A stretch of DNA of 64,000 nt. Source: Dactylorhiza incarnata (taxonomy: Eukaryota; Streptophyta; Magnoliopsida; Asparagales; Orchidaceae). The translations under genes and the position numbers were made by a program. The notes under the pieces were generated by a model, which saw nothing but the letters and a program-made list of their open reading frames with translations, did not search any database and was not told where the DNA came from. Below, one piece after another: positions 34,197 to 44,759 of the stretch (position 1 is the stretch's first letter; each line of letters begins with the position of its first letter). Location: NCBI GenBank assembly GCA_033032865.1, contig JAWHQI010000013.1, forward strand, positions 62,001 through 126,000. The letters run 5' to 3'.

Positions 34197-35051
34197 TTAT
34201 AAATGCTTTAAAATAGGTAAAAGCAAATGTTTTATAATTAGATATGTTGGTCTTTTTATTTCATTGAAATACAAATTTGAAAATTTATTCTGATTTTGTT
34301 GAACATAAATACTTTTCTTCTTAACATGTTGTTCAAATTTATTTTTCAAAGAAAAAATTTTCTTATCTAATGTTTTCAAATCTATTTTAAATCTTGTGTG
34401 TTCAGAAGTTATTTTTAACTCTTTTATTTCTATGTCAGATTTTATCATATTTGTATCTATTAACTCAAAATCTGATATAATTACTTTTTCTGATTCTGAT
34501 TCAGAATTTATCAAATCTGTAGATGGTGAGTTGAAAACAGATGTGAAATCAGAGGTAAAATTAGGAAATGTTGTTACCTCTTTTACCTTTTCTTCATCAG
34601 ATTCAGCATCTGATTTGTAATCTGAACCATATATAGCCATCATGCAAAAAGCTGTGGCTTTTTATTCTTCTTTTTCTTCTTCTTCTTAAGTTAAACTGAA
34701 TGATGGTTCTGCATCGAAAATGATGTTAGTAGAAGAAGTAGGAATGGATTCATTTACCATCCTAGAGAGGGAGTTCCAAGTGCTCTTTGCTGAATTGCAA
34801 ACAGCTACTTTTTGAAGAATGCCATCAGACATTGATTTAGCCAATATTTACATGGCTATGGAATCAGCATTTTTCAATCTTTCTTGATCATCAGATGAAG
34901 AGGTTGAAGATGAAATTCCTGTCAAAACAGATTTATAAATATTTTCATCTATAGCATTCATATATAACTTAATTCTAACTTGCCATAACTCAAATCTATC
35001 CAAATTACAAAAAGGTGGATCTGAAAAAGGGAAATCTGCTAGTGCCATCAA
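34197..35051 (-). pseudogene. gag: Element N gag remnant
   Basis: From the ATG at 35051 the frame reads a copia gag start (DRFELWQVRIKLYMNAID), stops at TAG around 34848, and continues recognisably (SMSDGILQK, STWNSLSRMV). After a deletion an acidic and charged part follows (34643-34197, DAESDEEKVKEVTTF). It is closest to the gag of Copia B. No protease, integrase or RT follows, so the element depended on others. Confidence 0.75.
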
Positions 35052-35138
35052 ATTTTTGAAAAACCTTTTTACAACAAAACAAAATAAGAACTAAGTGATC
35101 TTTGTAATTTCAGGTGTTAGCCTGTGTGCAAAATCAAC

Positions 35139-35220
35139 CTCCCTCTGATACCAATTGAAAGGGAAAATTGATATCCTCTGATGAGGGTGATTGATAAAAT
35201 CAACCTGCTCTGATACCAAT
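35139..35220 (-). other. Element N primer site, in duplicate
   Basis: In minus sense TGGTATCAGAGCAGG at 35204-35218 abuts the 5' LTR. About 70 bases further in (about 35139-35153) a second TGGTATCAGAGGGAGG occurs in the same context (ends ..TTTCAATTGG), so the primer region has been duplicated. Confidence 0.75.
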
Positions 35221-36798
35221 TGAAAGGAGAGTTTTAGTTCTTATTCTTATTATTAAAACTCTTGTTTAACTTTGTTTTAAAATAAATGATATATATAGGT
35301 GTGCTGTATTAGTAATAACTACAAACAGTAAGAGTGCATAAAATACACAGCACAAATAAGAAATAAAACAAAGAAGGCAAAGCACATCCAGATGACACAA
35401 GAAAATATAGTTGTTCCCCTCAACTGGGTACATCTACTCTTCTACCCACTGGTAGGAATCCACTGGAGGTTGTTGATCAGGTGCCCTCACACCAAGGTGT
35501 TTTTGTTCAGGTGTCCACACACCAATGGATGTTTGATCAGGTGCCCAATTCACCTATAAGCTTTTGACCAGGTGCTTATAAACCAACTAGATTTTTTGAT
35601 CAGGTGTCTTGCCACCAACAGGTAAACTTTTGAAGGGAGTTTTAACCCTGTACAAGATGGGGAAGGAGAAAGGGAAAGATTTATTGTTCTTCTCTTTTTG
35701 CTGAGAAGACTCTTGATGAATATCCTGATTGGTAGTTGTGTTTGGATCTTGATGATGATGATGAAGGAAGCTCCACCTGTCTGATTTAGAATAGATGACA
35801 GCCTTGTGAATGGAGCTCCTTCTCTAAGTTGTGATACTTTTCTTCTTCTTCCTGAGCAAATGGTATAGATTTGGTGTCTCAGGTTGTAGAAGATCTGCAA
35901 GAAATATGTTAGCAAAAAGAAGATAATATAATTTGGATCTGTTCTTCTTTTGGCTCCTCTGATTTTCTTCTTCTTTCTTTTCTTCTCTAATTCCTGTACG
36001 GCAATATTAATATGTTTTGTTCTCTATTATGTATACAGCAATAGTGATATAATCTGTATATCTATTCTGTTGTTTCTTCTCGGCTCTATATCTTTAATCT
36101 GATAGATGTTCGGCTGTTTTGAATCCTTGCCGACTAAAGAGGAAAGGAGTAAAGTCACTTTCATTTCCCAGATCCTTGAGCAGATAACTTGCCGTGTTTA
36201 GATTTGCTGCAACGGCTACAACATTAAATGTGTTTGCCAAATGGCTACATCATTAAATGCTTTCACGGCTGTAAAGTCAGATCAGTAATATATAGCAATA
36301 TATAAATAGAATAAATAAAGTATTGCTTTAAATAAATCTGACAGCAAATATATATTTTAGTCAAGCTAAATAATATAAAATAAATGCTGCAGAAATTCAT
36401 CGACCTCAGCTCGTCATTCGTCTGGCTGAGCTCGCCAAATGATATTCTGGGCATTGATTAACTGCAGAGGACTTTCGTCGAGCGCTGCTGGGATTTCGTT
36501 GACCGCTGTTCGGATTTCGTCGACCGCTGCTTCCCTTCTGTAATTTGTTGAGCGCTGCTATAATATAATCTGTTCGTCGGGCGCCGTCCGGCGAATGCTA
36601 AGTGCCGTTCAACGTTCGTCGAACGTAGTGAACTATATGTAAATTTAATTTCTCTTCTTATTTTCTGCCTTATTAAATATATGTATATTTCAGCTTTCTT
36701 TCTTAATGATAATTAATCTAAGTTATAAGATATATTATGATATAAACTTAGACACTAAAGGTGGATCTTAACTCAAATCAAAACTAAGGATCCAACAG
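35221..36798 (-). repeat. Element N 5' LTR (1578 bp)
   Basis: Partner of 32170-33752, ending ATCCAACA on the plus strand at 36798. Confidence 0.9.
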
Positions 36799-37110
36799 GC
36801 CCCATAAGATCTTGGAGCAGATCGATCCCTTGGCTTATAGGATGGAGCTTCAACGGGAGTTGGTGAAACTGCACGACGTATTTCCTATCTCTTCACTTTG
36901 GAGAGCCCTACTTCATACTTAGCAACATATTTCTTTCACATCAGGCCCAGTAGCAACCGATCGTTCAGTTTTGTTAAAGCCAGATTTAAATCATCGATAC
37001 GGATGTCTGAGTCCTATGGCGGAAGAAGGCTCCATTAGTCAAGGTCCCATGGTCCCAAACATGGGCAGGAGGAGCACACAAGGAAGCCATTGGGTCACAA
37101 TCATCAACAC
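36799..37110 (+). pseudogene. Chromovirus integrase, second fragment
   Basis: Continues the integrase at GPHKILEQIDPLAYRMEL and VKLHDVFPISSL, the conserved end of Tekay/Del integrases. Further on a shifted frame shows VKVPWS and KEA, consistent with the chromodomain-like tail. Stops and frameshifts are present. Confidence 0.75.
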
Positions 37111-37238
37111 CACCCGGTACTCTTCGCATCAGGTGCAACCTAACTCGCCTGAAGATTTACATCTATTTACTGTAAGTAAGAGCCCCGTTAACCCAAAATA
37201 AATTTCGGGGACAATATTATTTCTTTGTTATTGGGATT

Positions 37239-37290
37239 TGTAACATCCCCTTTCCTTCTAGACCCCTAGGGTGAATTATGTCATTACAAG
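37239..37290 (+). repeat. Chromovirus 3' LTR, first 52 bp
   Basis: TGTAACATCCCC preceded by an AATTTCGGGGACA stretch, the usual LTR start and upstream context in Tekay/Del elements. It is cut off by Copia B at 37291; the rest is beyond the window or lost. Confidence 0.55.
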
Positions 37291-37479
37291 TGTTGTGAAA
37301 AACACCATTTGATTTATCTCACAAATTATATACAAGTGATTTCATTAACTAGGATGTATTACACATGTTGTTTTGAAAGAGTAATTTGGTCATTAGATGT
37401 TTAGGATATCACACTCTAATTAGGGTGTCAAAGACCAGTTGAAATAGAGTCTAAAATTCAGTTGAGTTAAACCTGCGTA

Positions 37480-37830
37480 GAATAGAAGTCGGCGCAACAT
37501 CGACTACAAGTCGAAGTAATTTCTAATAGAAGTAATATTAACTCAGACTGAAGTCGATGTATAAGTTGATGTCGACGCAATGTCAAGATGTACTCACCGC
37601 AAAATAAAGAGTCAGTCAAAGCAGTATTTGAAGTCGACGCAACTTGGACTTATAATCGACGCAGAAGGAAGAAGTTCTGAGTTCAGGATTCCATCTCGAT
37701 GGACACGTCGATATCTCTTCGACGCAACGTTGACTGTAGATATCATTTCTAATCTAAGGAGGATTTCAATGCATCTTCTAGTAGAAATCAGAGGTGCGTC
37801 GATAAGAAGGGAAATGTATTCGACACTACA
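37480..37830 (+). repeat. GTCGA / TCGACGC motif cluster in Copia B LTR
   Basis: Many AAGTCGA and TCGACGC cores. At least one is a complete 21-nt module (37705-37725: ACGTCGA, 7-base loop, TCGACGC). The 3' LTR copy at 50325-50670 has further ones (for example ACATCGA..TCGACGC near 50423). Confidence 0.75.
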
Positions 37831-38139
37831 TCGAATACAGACAGAATTAGAAATTCTCCTATATTCTTTTCTAAAGATGATTCAGGGGTTATTCATGGAA
37901 TATTTTGGATCTCTAACGGGTCTGTTATATCCAAGAATAAAAAGGACTACAGAGAGACAATAAAGATATTTCTGGAAGGTATTTAAAAAGGGTTTGACAT
38001 AGTGGAGGTCCTAGAAGGATTTTTCTGTGTGGGTGTTTAATAACATAATGACTAAAAATATATATATATTTTTACCAAAAATTATCAAAATTTGGACATT
38101 TTGAATGAACAAAATAACTAAATAAACTTACTTACAGTA

Positions 38140-40520
38140 CTCCTCTTCGATGCTTCTTGTTCTGGAAGCAATCCATGATATCTTTGTTGTCAATGGTAGA
38201 AAATACATCCTTTTCAATGTATGTCACTAGGCAATAATTCATCCAATCATCTCACATGCGATTGCGTAATGATATTTTGATAATCTTCATCACAGAAAAA
38301 ACTCTTTCTTCTTCAACGGATAAAGAACGTCTAAAATGGATAATGACCTCATTCTTCTTCATCCAATCATCTCCCATGCTTCATGCAGTTGCAACAGGTA
38401 GGAGTAGTGTCAGCTTCATGAGCAAATACACCAACGGATAAAGAACATTCTTCTTCAATGCTACTAACTTCTAAGCTAATCCTCCAAGCCCTTTCACATT
38501 TGAGAATTCCCCGCTCGAGCGAATGTCTAAAATTTAACTTTCTAGTTGATTATCAAGATCCATGAGGTCAATTGGAGAGAAGTCTAATGGATAATATTCA
38601 GCGAAGTGAATTGATTTCAGCTTATCAAATGCTAAAAAGTCGTTACTTGGATCTAAACATGCCATACATATTAGCAATTTTGTGTTCACCTCATCAAAGT
38701 GACTATTCAACTGAGTAAGTTGTAGATCAGTGACTGCATAAAATAAATCTACTCGATAAACATGAAGGTTTGTTTTATTTTTTGATTTGCGTCTTGATCT
38801 TCCTTGAGCTATAAATTTGTCTTGCATTTTTGTAACAATAATATCATGTTTTTTACAAAAGAGAGTTACTTCAGTTAATGTAGAATCCCATCCATTGTCT
38901 CTCATAGTTTGTAGTCGTTTCATGGAAACCTTCACAAGAGTCATGTCATTTACAAGATCTCGATCGTTCCTTTGTAATGCCTGTGACAGCTCATTGGTGA
39001 TCCCTAAGATGTTTTTCATTAAGTGAGTCAAGAACACAAATTCAAAGCATTGCATAATATTCAACAAATCACTTGCTTCAGCTTTAAGCTCCACAAGGTT
39101 GTCATCCCCCTAAATTACTTTAAGCACATCAATCACCGGTGAGAACAAGCAAATTAAACTCAGGAGAGTTCTATAATGAGAGTTCCACCTTGTGTCCCTG
39201 CCCTTTTTAACATTCTTTCTTGATTCAAGCATCTTCATGTTATAACTTCACCGCTGAAAATTTCTTCAATAACCTTTGCAAACAGCTTCTCTCGGAGAAT
39301 GTCTCTATGCTTGAACGATGCTCCAACAACATTTGTTATAATTGTGATCTAGCTAAAAAAAAGAGCAAACTTTCATGTGTTTTTTGAAACAACAATGAGC
39401 GTCAATTGAAGTTAATGAGCAAAACAATGAACATAGAATGCAAATGGATTTTCAGCCATAATCAATGTTTTAAGCCCATTGAATTCACCATGCATGTTAC
39501 TTGCTCCATCATAACCTTGCCCCGCAAGCTTGATATACTCAAACCATATTTAGCAAATGAAGATTCAACGGCCGCCTTTAGTGATAATTCTGCAGTATTT
39601 TCTACATACACAATGCCCAAAAAGCAATCAATTACACTTCCTTTTTCATCAACATAGCGTAAAACAATTGCCATTTGTTCTTTGACTGCAGAATGATGAG
39701 CTTCATCAACAAGAATAGAAAATAATTTAGCTTTGACAATATCTTTCATAAAAAAAATTGTAGTCCCTATTGCTGCAGCCTGCACAATAACTCTTTGAAT
39801 GCTCGGTGCTACTAATTTCAGATTTTCAGGAGCATTCTTTAATTCAACTTTACTTATTTTGTCATTATGGTCGGCGAGGAAGTGAAGGAGTTCAAGAAAG
39901 TTTCCTCGGTTGCTTAATTCATAAGATTCATCATGAACATGAAAAGCTAATCATTGCTTTAAAGGGAATCTAATGCAATCCACTGATGCTTCTAAGCGTG
40001 TGCGATAATCCATTTGAGCTTGGTCGGATTGAGTATACAAGACAATTTAAATATGTTGTTTTTCATTTATAAAGTCTATACAAGCCTTCAAACATTGGTT
40101 GTGGACGCTATTATGATTCCCCACAAGAAAATCTAATCTATCTTTATGCTTCCAATTTGTGAACCCCCAACTAACGAAAGCATCTCCACCACCTTGTTCA
40201 CCATGCATCAGTTTGAATAAATAACAACATAAGAAAAATTCAGCATCTTTTACTATGTTATATTCCAACCAGTAACTGTATTCTTGAAACAACAAACTAA
40301 TAAATCTACGTGACTCATTTCCAAGAACTCTTGTTGGGAAAACATGATTTTTAGGTTGGAAAGCTTTTTTCTGCAGATACCATCTTCGAACCTTCTCTCT
40401 CTCATTAGGCTCATAATCATAAATATTCTTCTGTAATCCTGGATCCATGAGAAGATCATCTACATTGAGTTCTACTTGTGCTCTACTAGAAGAATTACAT
40501 GATACTTCACTTGATTTTTT
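38140..40520 (-). pseudogene. hAT transposase (TTF-type zinc finger, DUF4371, dimerisation domain)
   Basis: In minus sense: a TTF-type region (VELNVDDLLMDPG, YEPNEREKVRRWYL, QPKNHVFP; 40510-40300), a DUF4371 region (SRLEASVDCIRFPLK-like, ELSNRGNFLELLHFLADHN, FSILVDEAHHSAVKEQMAIV, LRYVD; 40050-39460), a middle part (39094-38534) and the hAT C-terminal dimerisation block (ERVFSVMKIIKISLRNRM, YIEKDVFSTIDNKDI; 38310-38140). Broken by several stops and shifts (for example TAA near 40046, stops around 39450 and 38531). Such proteins cut and paste their own DNA by a DDE mechanism; this copy is dead. Confidence 0.88.
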
Positions 40521-41634
40521 TTACAATACTTATCCACGATTAACCAAAGGGTGGAAACAATAAAGATTGATCTAAAATAAATTAAATAAAAAATCCAAAC
40601 TAACAATTATCAAACGATGGGCCAACAATTCAAAAAACTAGTATATACCTGAATAGGGCAATATGACAATGTGAAGATGCAACCAGAAAGGGCCTTTAGA
40701 TAGTTTGTTTGATTGTTTCCTTGATTATAATACTGAAGAAATATGTACATTCCTCAACTCAGAATGCAAACATTTTCCACTAGCCCACAACCCACTTCAT
40801 ACATGATTAATTAACTGATTAAGGAAATGAAAAACTTTGCTAACCAACATTCCATGATTAACTTTTGGAAACCAACTAATTAACTGTTAAACATTACTGA
40901 CTGAAGCTAAAATCAAATGGAGGATCCACTGAAAAATGCTTCTAAGCGTGTCTAATTTCGTTTAATTAATTGATTCGATACAATTTCATTTGAATGACTG
41001 AATACATGATTAAATACCAAACAGTAATCTGGACACTGAATCTGGAATGGCTGAATGAGAATGAAAAGAATGGAAAATACTAAACTCCAGAAATCAAAAT
41101 GATTGAATGAGTCGAATGAAAAACCAAACTGTAATTTGGAGTTCTAAAATACCTATAAGGCTAAAATCGAGTGCAAAATCTGTAAATCACTGAATGAAAT
41201 ACAACAAATACCTAATCAAATGGATCTGGGGTTCTTGACCTCTGAATGACTGAATGTCTTTGATCATTGTTGCAAATAACCAGCTGCAATGTAGAGCACT
41301 AGAGCAGTAGAACTATAGAAGTGTCAGAGGCCCAGAACAGGACTGTAGGAGCACTACGGAGGCACTACGCGAATAGGATGCATCTTCATCGAGGAGGAAG
41401 CATCTAAGTGGGGCTGTATTTGCTGTCGAGGTGGAAGAACGGAGGCACTATGCAAAACGCGAATGGGATGCGTCTTCCATCTTCGTCGAGGCCTCTTCCG
41501 CTCTTCGGGAGAAATATGGTTCAATTTTCAGAACGACTGAACGGGATGCCTCTTCCGCTCTTTGGCTCTTCCGCAATTTTGGCTTTTTGAGTGTGGGTGG
41601 CTGCCCATGCTCGGCCCTTAATAGGTTCGCGTCT
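40521..41634 (-). other. hAT 5' noncoding region
   Basis: About 1.1 kb upstream of the transposase in its own sense. A short duplicated stretch at 41360-41570 (GGCACTA..GAATGGGATGC and GCCTCTTCCGCTCTT) is the only structure seen. No gene. Confidence 0.6.
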
Positions 41635-42557
41635 GGTTTGATGGGTCGTTAAAATAGAAAGAAGATATTATTATTCCACGGACATTCCAACTAAGGATAC
41701 AACAGAAGAGGAAAGTGATTCAAACATTATTCGACGGCAGAATAATATTACTGAAGAAGATTATGAACAACAACAATTCTTCTATTCTTCTTATTCTTCC
41801 TCCTCAAGCCTTCTCTCAAACAATACACAGAAAAATACATCTCTGGTTAGCATCAAGGCTTCTTCTCTCTGCTGCAACAAAGTGAAAGACTGGACAAAGC
41901 TTAATAATCCTTTTTCTGCTTCTTCTTCTTACAAAGGATTAATCATCTACAAGATCCAGTCCACTAATAGTGCCATGAATCCTGAGAGAATCTGCTGAAA
42001 GAGGATTCAAATCAGAAGACTTACTTCTTTTAATCCTTTCTTACTCTCTCTTTCTTATTGTAACTTGAGTAAAGAGTTTTTAGAATCCCTCTCCAAAGGA
42101 TTCAGTGGTTCAAGATCTCCATATCAAAAGATCTAGATTGGTTCTAAGAGTTTCCTTACCAAAACACTCAATGGTTCTAAGAGTCTCCTTGTCAAAAGTC
42201 TTAGTTGTTGGTTCTAATAGTCTGCTTATCAAATGACTCAGTGGTTCAAAGAGTCTCCTTATCAAAAGACTCAGGAACTGGATAATGTATTCCTACCAAG
42301 ATGGTAGAACAGTGGATGTACCTATATTTTGGGGAACCACTATATCTCTTGTCTCTTTATGCTGTGAATTTCTGTGTTGTCCACTTGTTTTATCACAACA
42401 ATCTGTGTTTATTTTATTCTGGACAAGTAATCTGAATGCATAGTTATTGGATTAATTTATTGTTGTGCAATATTTTAAGAAAAGTTTTTAGAACTCTATT
42501 CACCCCCCCCCCCCCCCCTCTAGAGAATACTCAGAGGACTCACTGTGCATTTTCAAT

Positions 42558-42575
42558 TGGTATATGAGCGAGGTT
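42558..42575 (+). other. Copia B primer binding site (tRNA-iMet, degenerate)
   Basis: TGGTATATGAGCGAGG two bases after the LTR; TATC has become TATA. Confidence 0.7.
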
Positions 42576-42652
42576 CATCATAAAAAGGCTAACACCTTGA
42601 TCAAAAGATCCACTCACATTAAAATTTTATATTTTAAAATTATTTTCACAAA

Positions 42653-44740
42653 ATGAGTTCTAAGGACTATGCATCCACAAGACCACTAGTGTGTAACCTG
42701 AACAAGTTTACACTCTGGAAGCCCAGAATGAAATTATATATGAACTTTATTGATGAAGATATTTTTGATGTTATTATCTCAGGTCCTCCAACACCAGTCA
42801 GAAAAGATGTCAGTGGATCTGTTACACAACAAATTATGCCTAGAGCTGAATAGACTGATGTTGAAAAGAAGCAGAAGGCATATGATGCCAAGGCTATGTA
42901 CATTCTGGACTCTACTATGTCATATGACATTTTCCAGATGGTGGCTGACTGCAACTATGCAAAAGAAATCTAGGAATCCCTTTCTAGATTGGTTGAGGGA
43001 AGCTCAGATAAAAGAAAGAACAGAAAGTCCCTTCTCATATCCCAATATGTGAACTTTCAAAAGAAGACTAGAAAAAGTGTTGCTTAGATGTATGAGAGAT
43101 TCAACACCATTATAAATGAGCTAAAAGGACTGGACAAGGAGATTTCACTAACAGAGATCAATGATAAGCTCCTCATGTGCTTCCCAAGCACATGGGATTC
43201 ATGGATCTGGGCTATTAGAGAATCCAGATGTCATAGAGAAATCTCCACTGATGCTCTGCTAGGAAAGCTCAAGTCCTATGAGCTACTACTAAAGAGCAGG
43301 GCTGAGATAGAAGCTCAGGTGAAAACCTCAACCCCTAAAGAAAGGACCATTGCTCTGAAGGCTGCTGAAGGAGAGCCTTCCACTTCTGAAGAAGAAATGT
43401 TCAACCTCTTGGCCAGAAGATTCATAAAATTGGTCAAGACAGAAGACTCCAGAAGAAAGGAGTGGAGCTCAATCAAACAAAGGTTTGATAAGAGTCCAAA
43501 GCAGGAAGTGATCTGCTTTGCCTGCTGAAAACCAGAGCACATTGCCCCAGAGTGTCCTGAAGATCAAAGGGACAGAAGCAACAATAAAAATGAGCACAAG
43601 AAGAAGCTCTTTAGGAAGAATGATACGTTGAAGGGTAAAGGTTTCATTTTTGAAACATGGAGTGACTCAAAAACTGAGTCGAGCTCCTCTTCATCTGAAA
43701 GTGATGAAGAAACTACTGCAGAAGAATCCTGCCTAATTGCTTTAGAAGAATCCTCTGAGGAAGATCAGACATCACTCTTTGATGACTTTGATTTAACATC
43801 AGAAGAATTTAAAAATTGTTTTAAGGAATTTTGCAATGATTATCTTAAGGTTCAAAAATAAATAGAAACATTTAGGGAAGAATTAGAAAACTTTAAGAGA
43901 AATGATTTATATTCAGATAATTATGACTTGAGGAATCAAATTTATAAAAAGGAAACAGAACAAACAGAGTTAACCGAGGAAAATTCAACTTTAAAAGAAG
44001 AGCTTATAATGGCAAAAGCTTTTGAGGACTCACTCAATGGGAGGAGTCAAAAGCTCAAAGATATTACACAAAATCTTTCTATGAGGTTCAAGCACCTTCG
44101 TTTAGGAGCAGATCCATCCACCAACATAGTAATCCCTGGAAAACTTGCATGGGAAAATCCTGTAGTGTTCATTAGATCTAGTGAGAAATAATCTAATAAT
44201 CACTTAGAATTTAGTGAAGAATCTAATAAAATCATTGTATTCAATAAGGTAATTAGTACTGATCAAAAAGGAATTCTAGGTAAGCACCCCTCAAAAAACT
44301 CAATCAAAGATAATCAAATTACTAATAAAAGGAATTATGCGTCGAATAAAACTCGACGCACTTTTAAAGATGCGTCGAATGCAACTCAACGGAGCTCTGC
44401 ATAGGCTTCGACATCAATTCGACACAGGTATGAAGGTGCGTCAAATTTCACTCGACGTAACCACTACTCTGCGTCGAATTATTATCGACGTAACTATGCA
44501 GACACGTCGAATTCCACTCCACGTAACTCTAGATATGCGTCGAATTCTTCTCGACGCATGTTTCTAGCAAGCAATTATAAAACATATAGACCTCTTTCTC
44601 TCACTTCTCATTATAGTTCAAGATGCTTTTCCTGTTCCAAATTTGAGCACAAGGCCAAACACAGCTGGCATAATAAACTAGCAGTTCTACAACTTAAGGG
44701 GTATCCTGAAAGACCAACCTATTTTTCATGACCCCATATG
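42653..44740 (+). pseudogene. gag: Copia B gag with two knuckles and an 11-aa repeat
   Basis: Start ATG at 42653. The gag domain reads NKFTLWKPRMKLYMNFID, SLSRLVEGSSDKRK and YERFNTIINELKGLDK. Knuckle 1 (43514-43555, CFAC-KPEHIAPEC) contains a TGA. Then come an acidic Ser-rich part, a coiled-coil-like part (ETEQTELTEENSTLKEEL, 43950-44020), seven 11-residue repeats (44339-44569) and knuckle 2 (44624-44665, CFSCSKFEHKAKHS), where Ser replaces the last Cys. Stops at 42851, 42971, 43087, 43526, 43859, 44189 and 44402. The long region between gag and protease is typical of SIRE-like elements. Confidence 0.85.
44339..44569 (+). repeat. Seven 33-bp repeats, each a 21-nt hairpin, inside gag
   Basis: Units start at 44339, 44372, 44405, 44438, 44471, 44504 and 44537, exactly 33 bases apart. 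Each begins with a 21-nt module, GCGTCGA, seven bases, TCGACGC, with variants. Unit 6 has ACGTCGA opposite TCCACGT, so the outer pair changes G-C to A-T. In frame each unit gives ASNxxRR plus four variable residues. Loops and spacers vary more than arms. Confidence 0.92.
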
Positions 44741-44759
44741 ATGTTAGAAGGAAGGGACC

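Larger units (their letters stand above)
32170..36798 (-). mobile_element. Element N: deleted copia (SIRE-like), minus strand
   Basis: LTRs 35221-36798 (5') and 32170-33752 (3') enclose only 1.47 kb. On the minus strand it has TGTTGG...TTCA or GTCA ends, an iMet primer site next to the 5' LTR and a polypurine tract next to the 3' LTR. It keeps gag remnants and has lost all of pol. It splits the chromovirus integrase between KLSPRYIG and GPHKILEQ. The flanks GGTCG and GGCCC are only partly alike, so the duplication has decayed or the ends are slightly off. Confidence 0.88.
37999..41634 (-). mobile_element. hAT DNA transposon (TTF/zf-MYM1-like), decayed
   Basis: Inserted in the Copia B 5' LTR and carrying a minus-strand hAT transposase relic. 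The flanks GGTTTGAC (37991-37998) and GGTTTGAT (41635-41642) match at 7 of 8 bases, which fits the 8-bp duplications hAT elements make. The left end resembles the TAGTGGAGG..GTGTGGGTG start common in this group. On the right GTGTGGGTGGCTGCCCATGC lies inside the end, but the terminal repeats do not pair well, so the exact ends are provisional. Confidence 0.7.
37291..42555 (+). repeat. Copia B 5' LTR, split by hAT transposon
   Basis: Parts 37291-37998 and 41643-42555, about 1.62 kb when joined. The first part matches 50133-50757. It ends TTTTCA before the primer site. The second part has a degenerate ~45-bp repeat (42060-42280, AAAAGACTCAGTGGTTCAAA type) and a 15-C run at 42504-42518. Confidence 0.88.

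Noticed and set aside
34396..34620. Plus-strand 74-codon frame in element N
   Set aside because: Mirror of the acidic gag remnant on the other strand.
44339..44569. Regular 33-bp spacing resembling a CRISPR array
   Set aside because: Plant retrotransposon context, the repeats are in frame in gag, the spacers are 12 bases and there are no cas genes.
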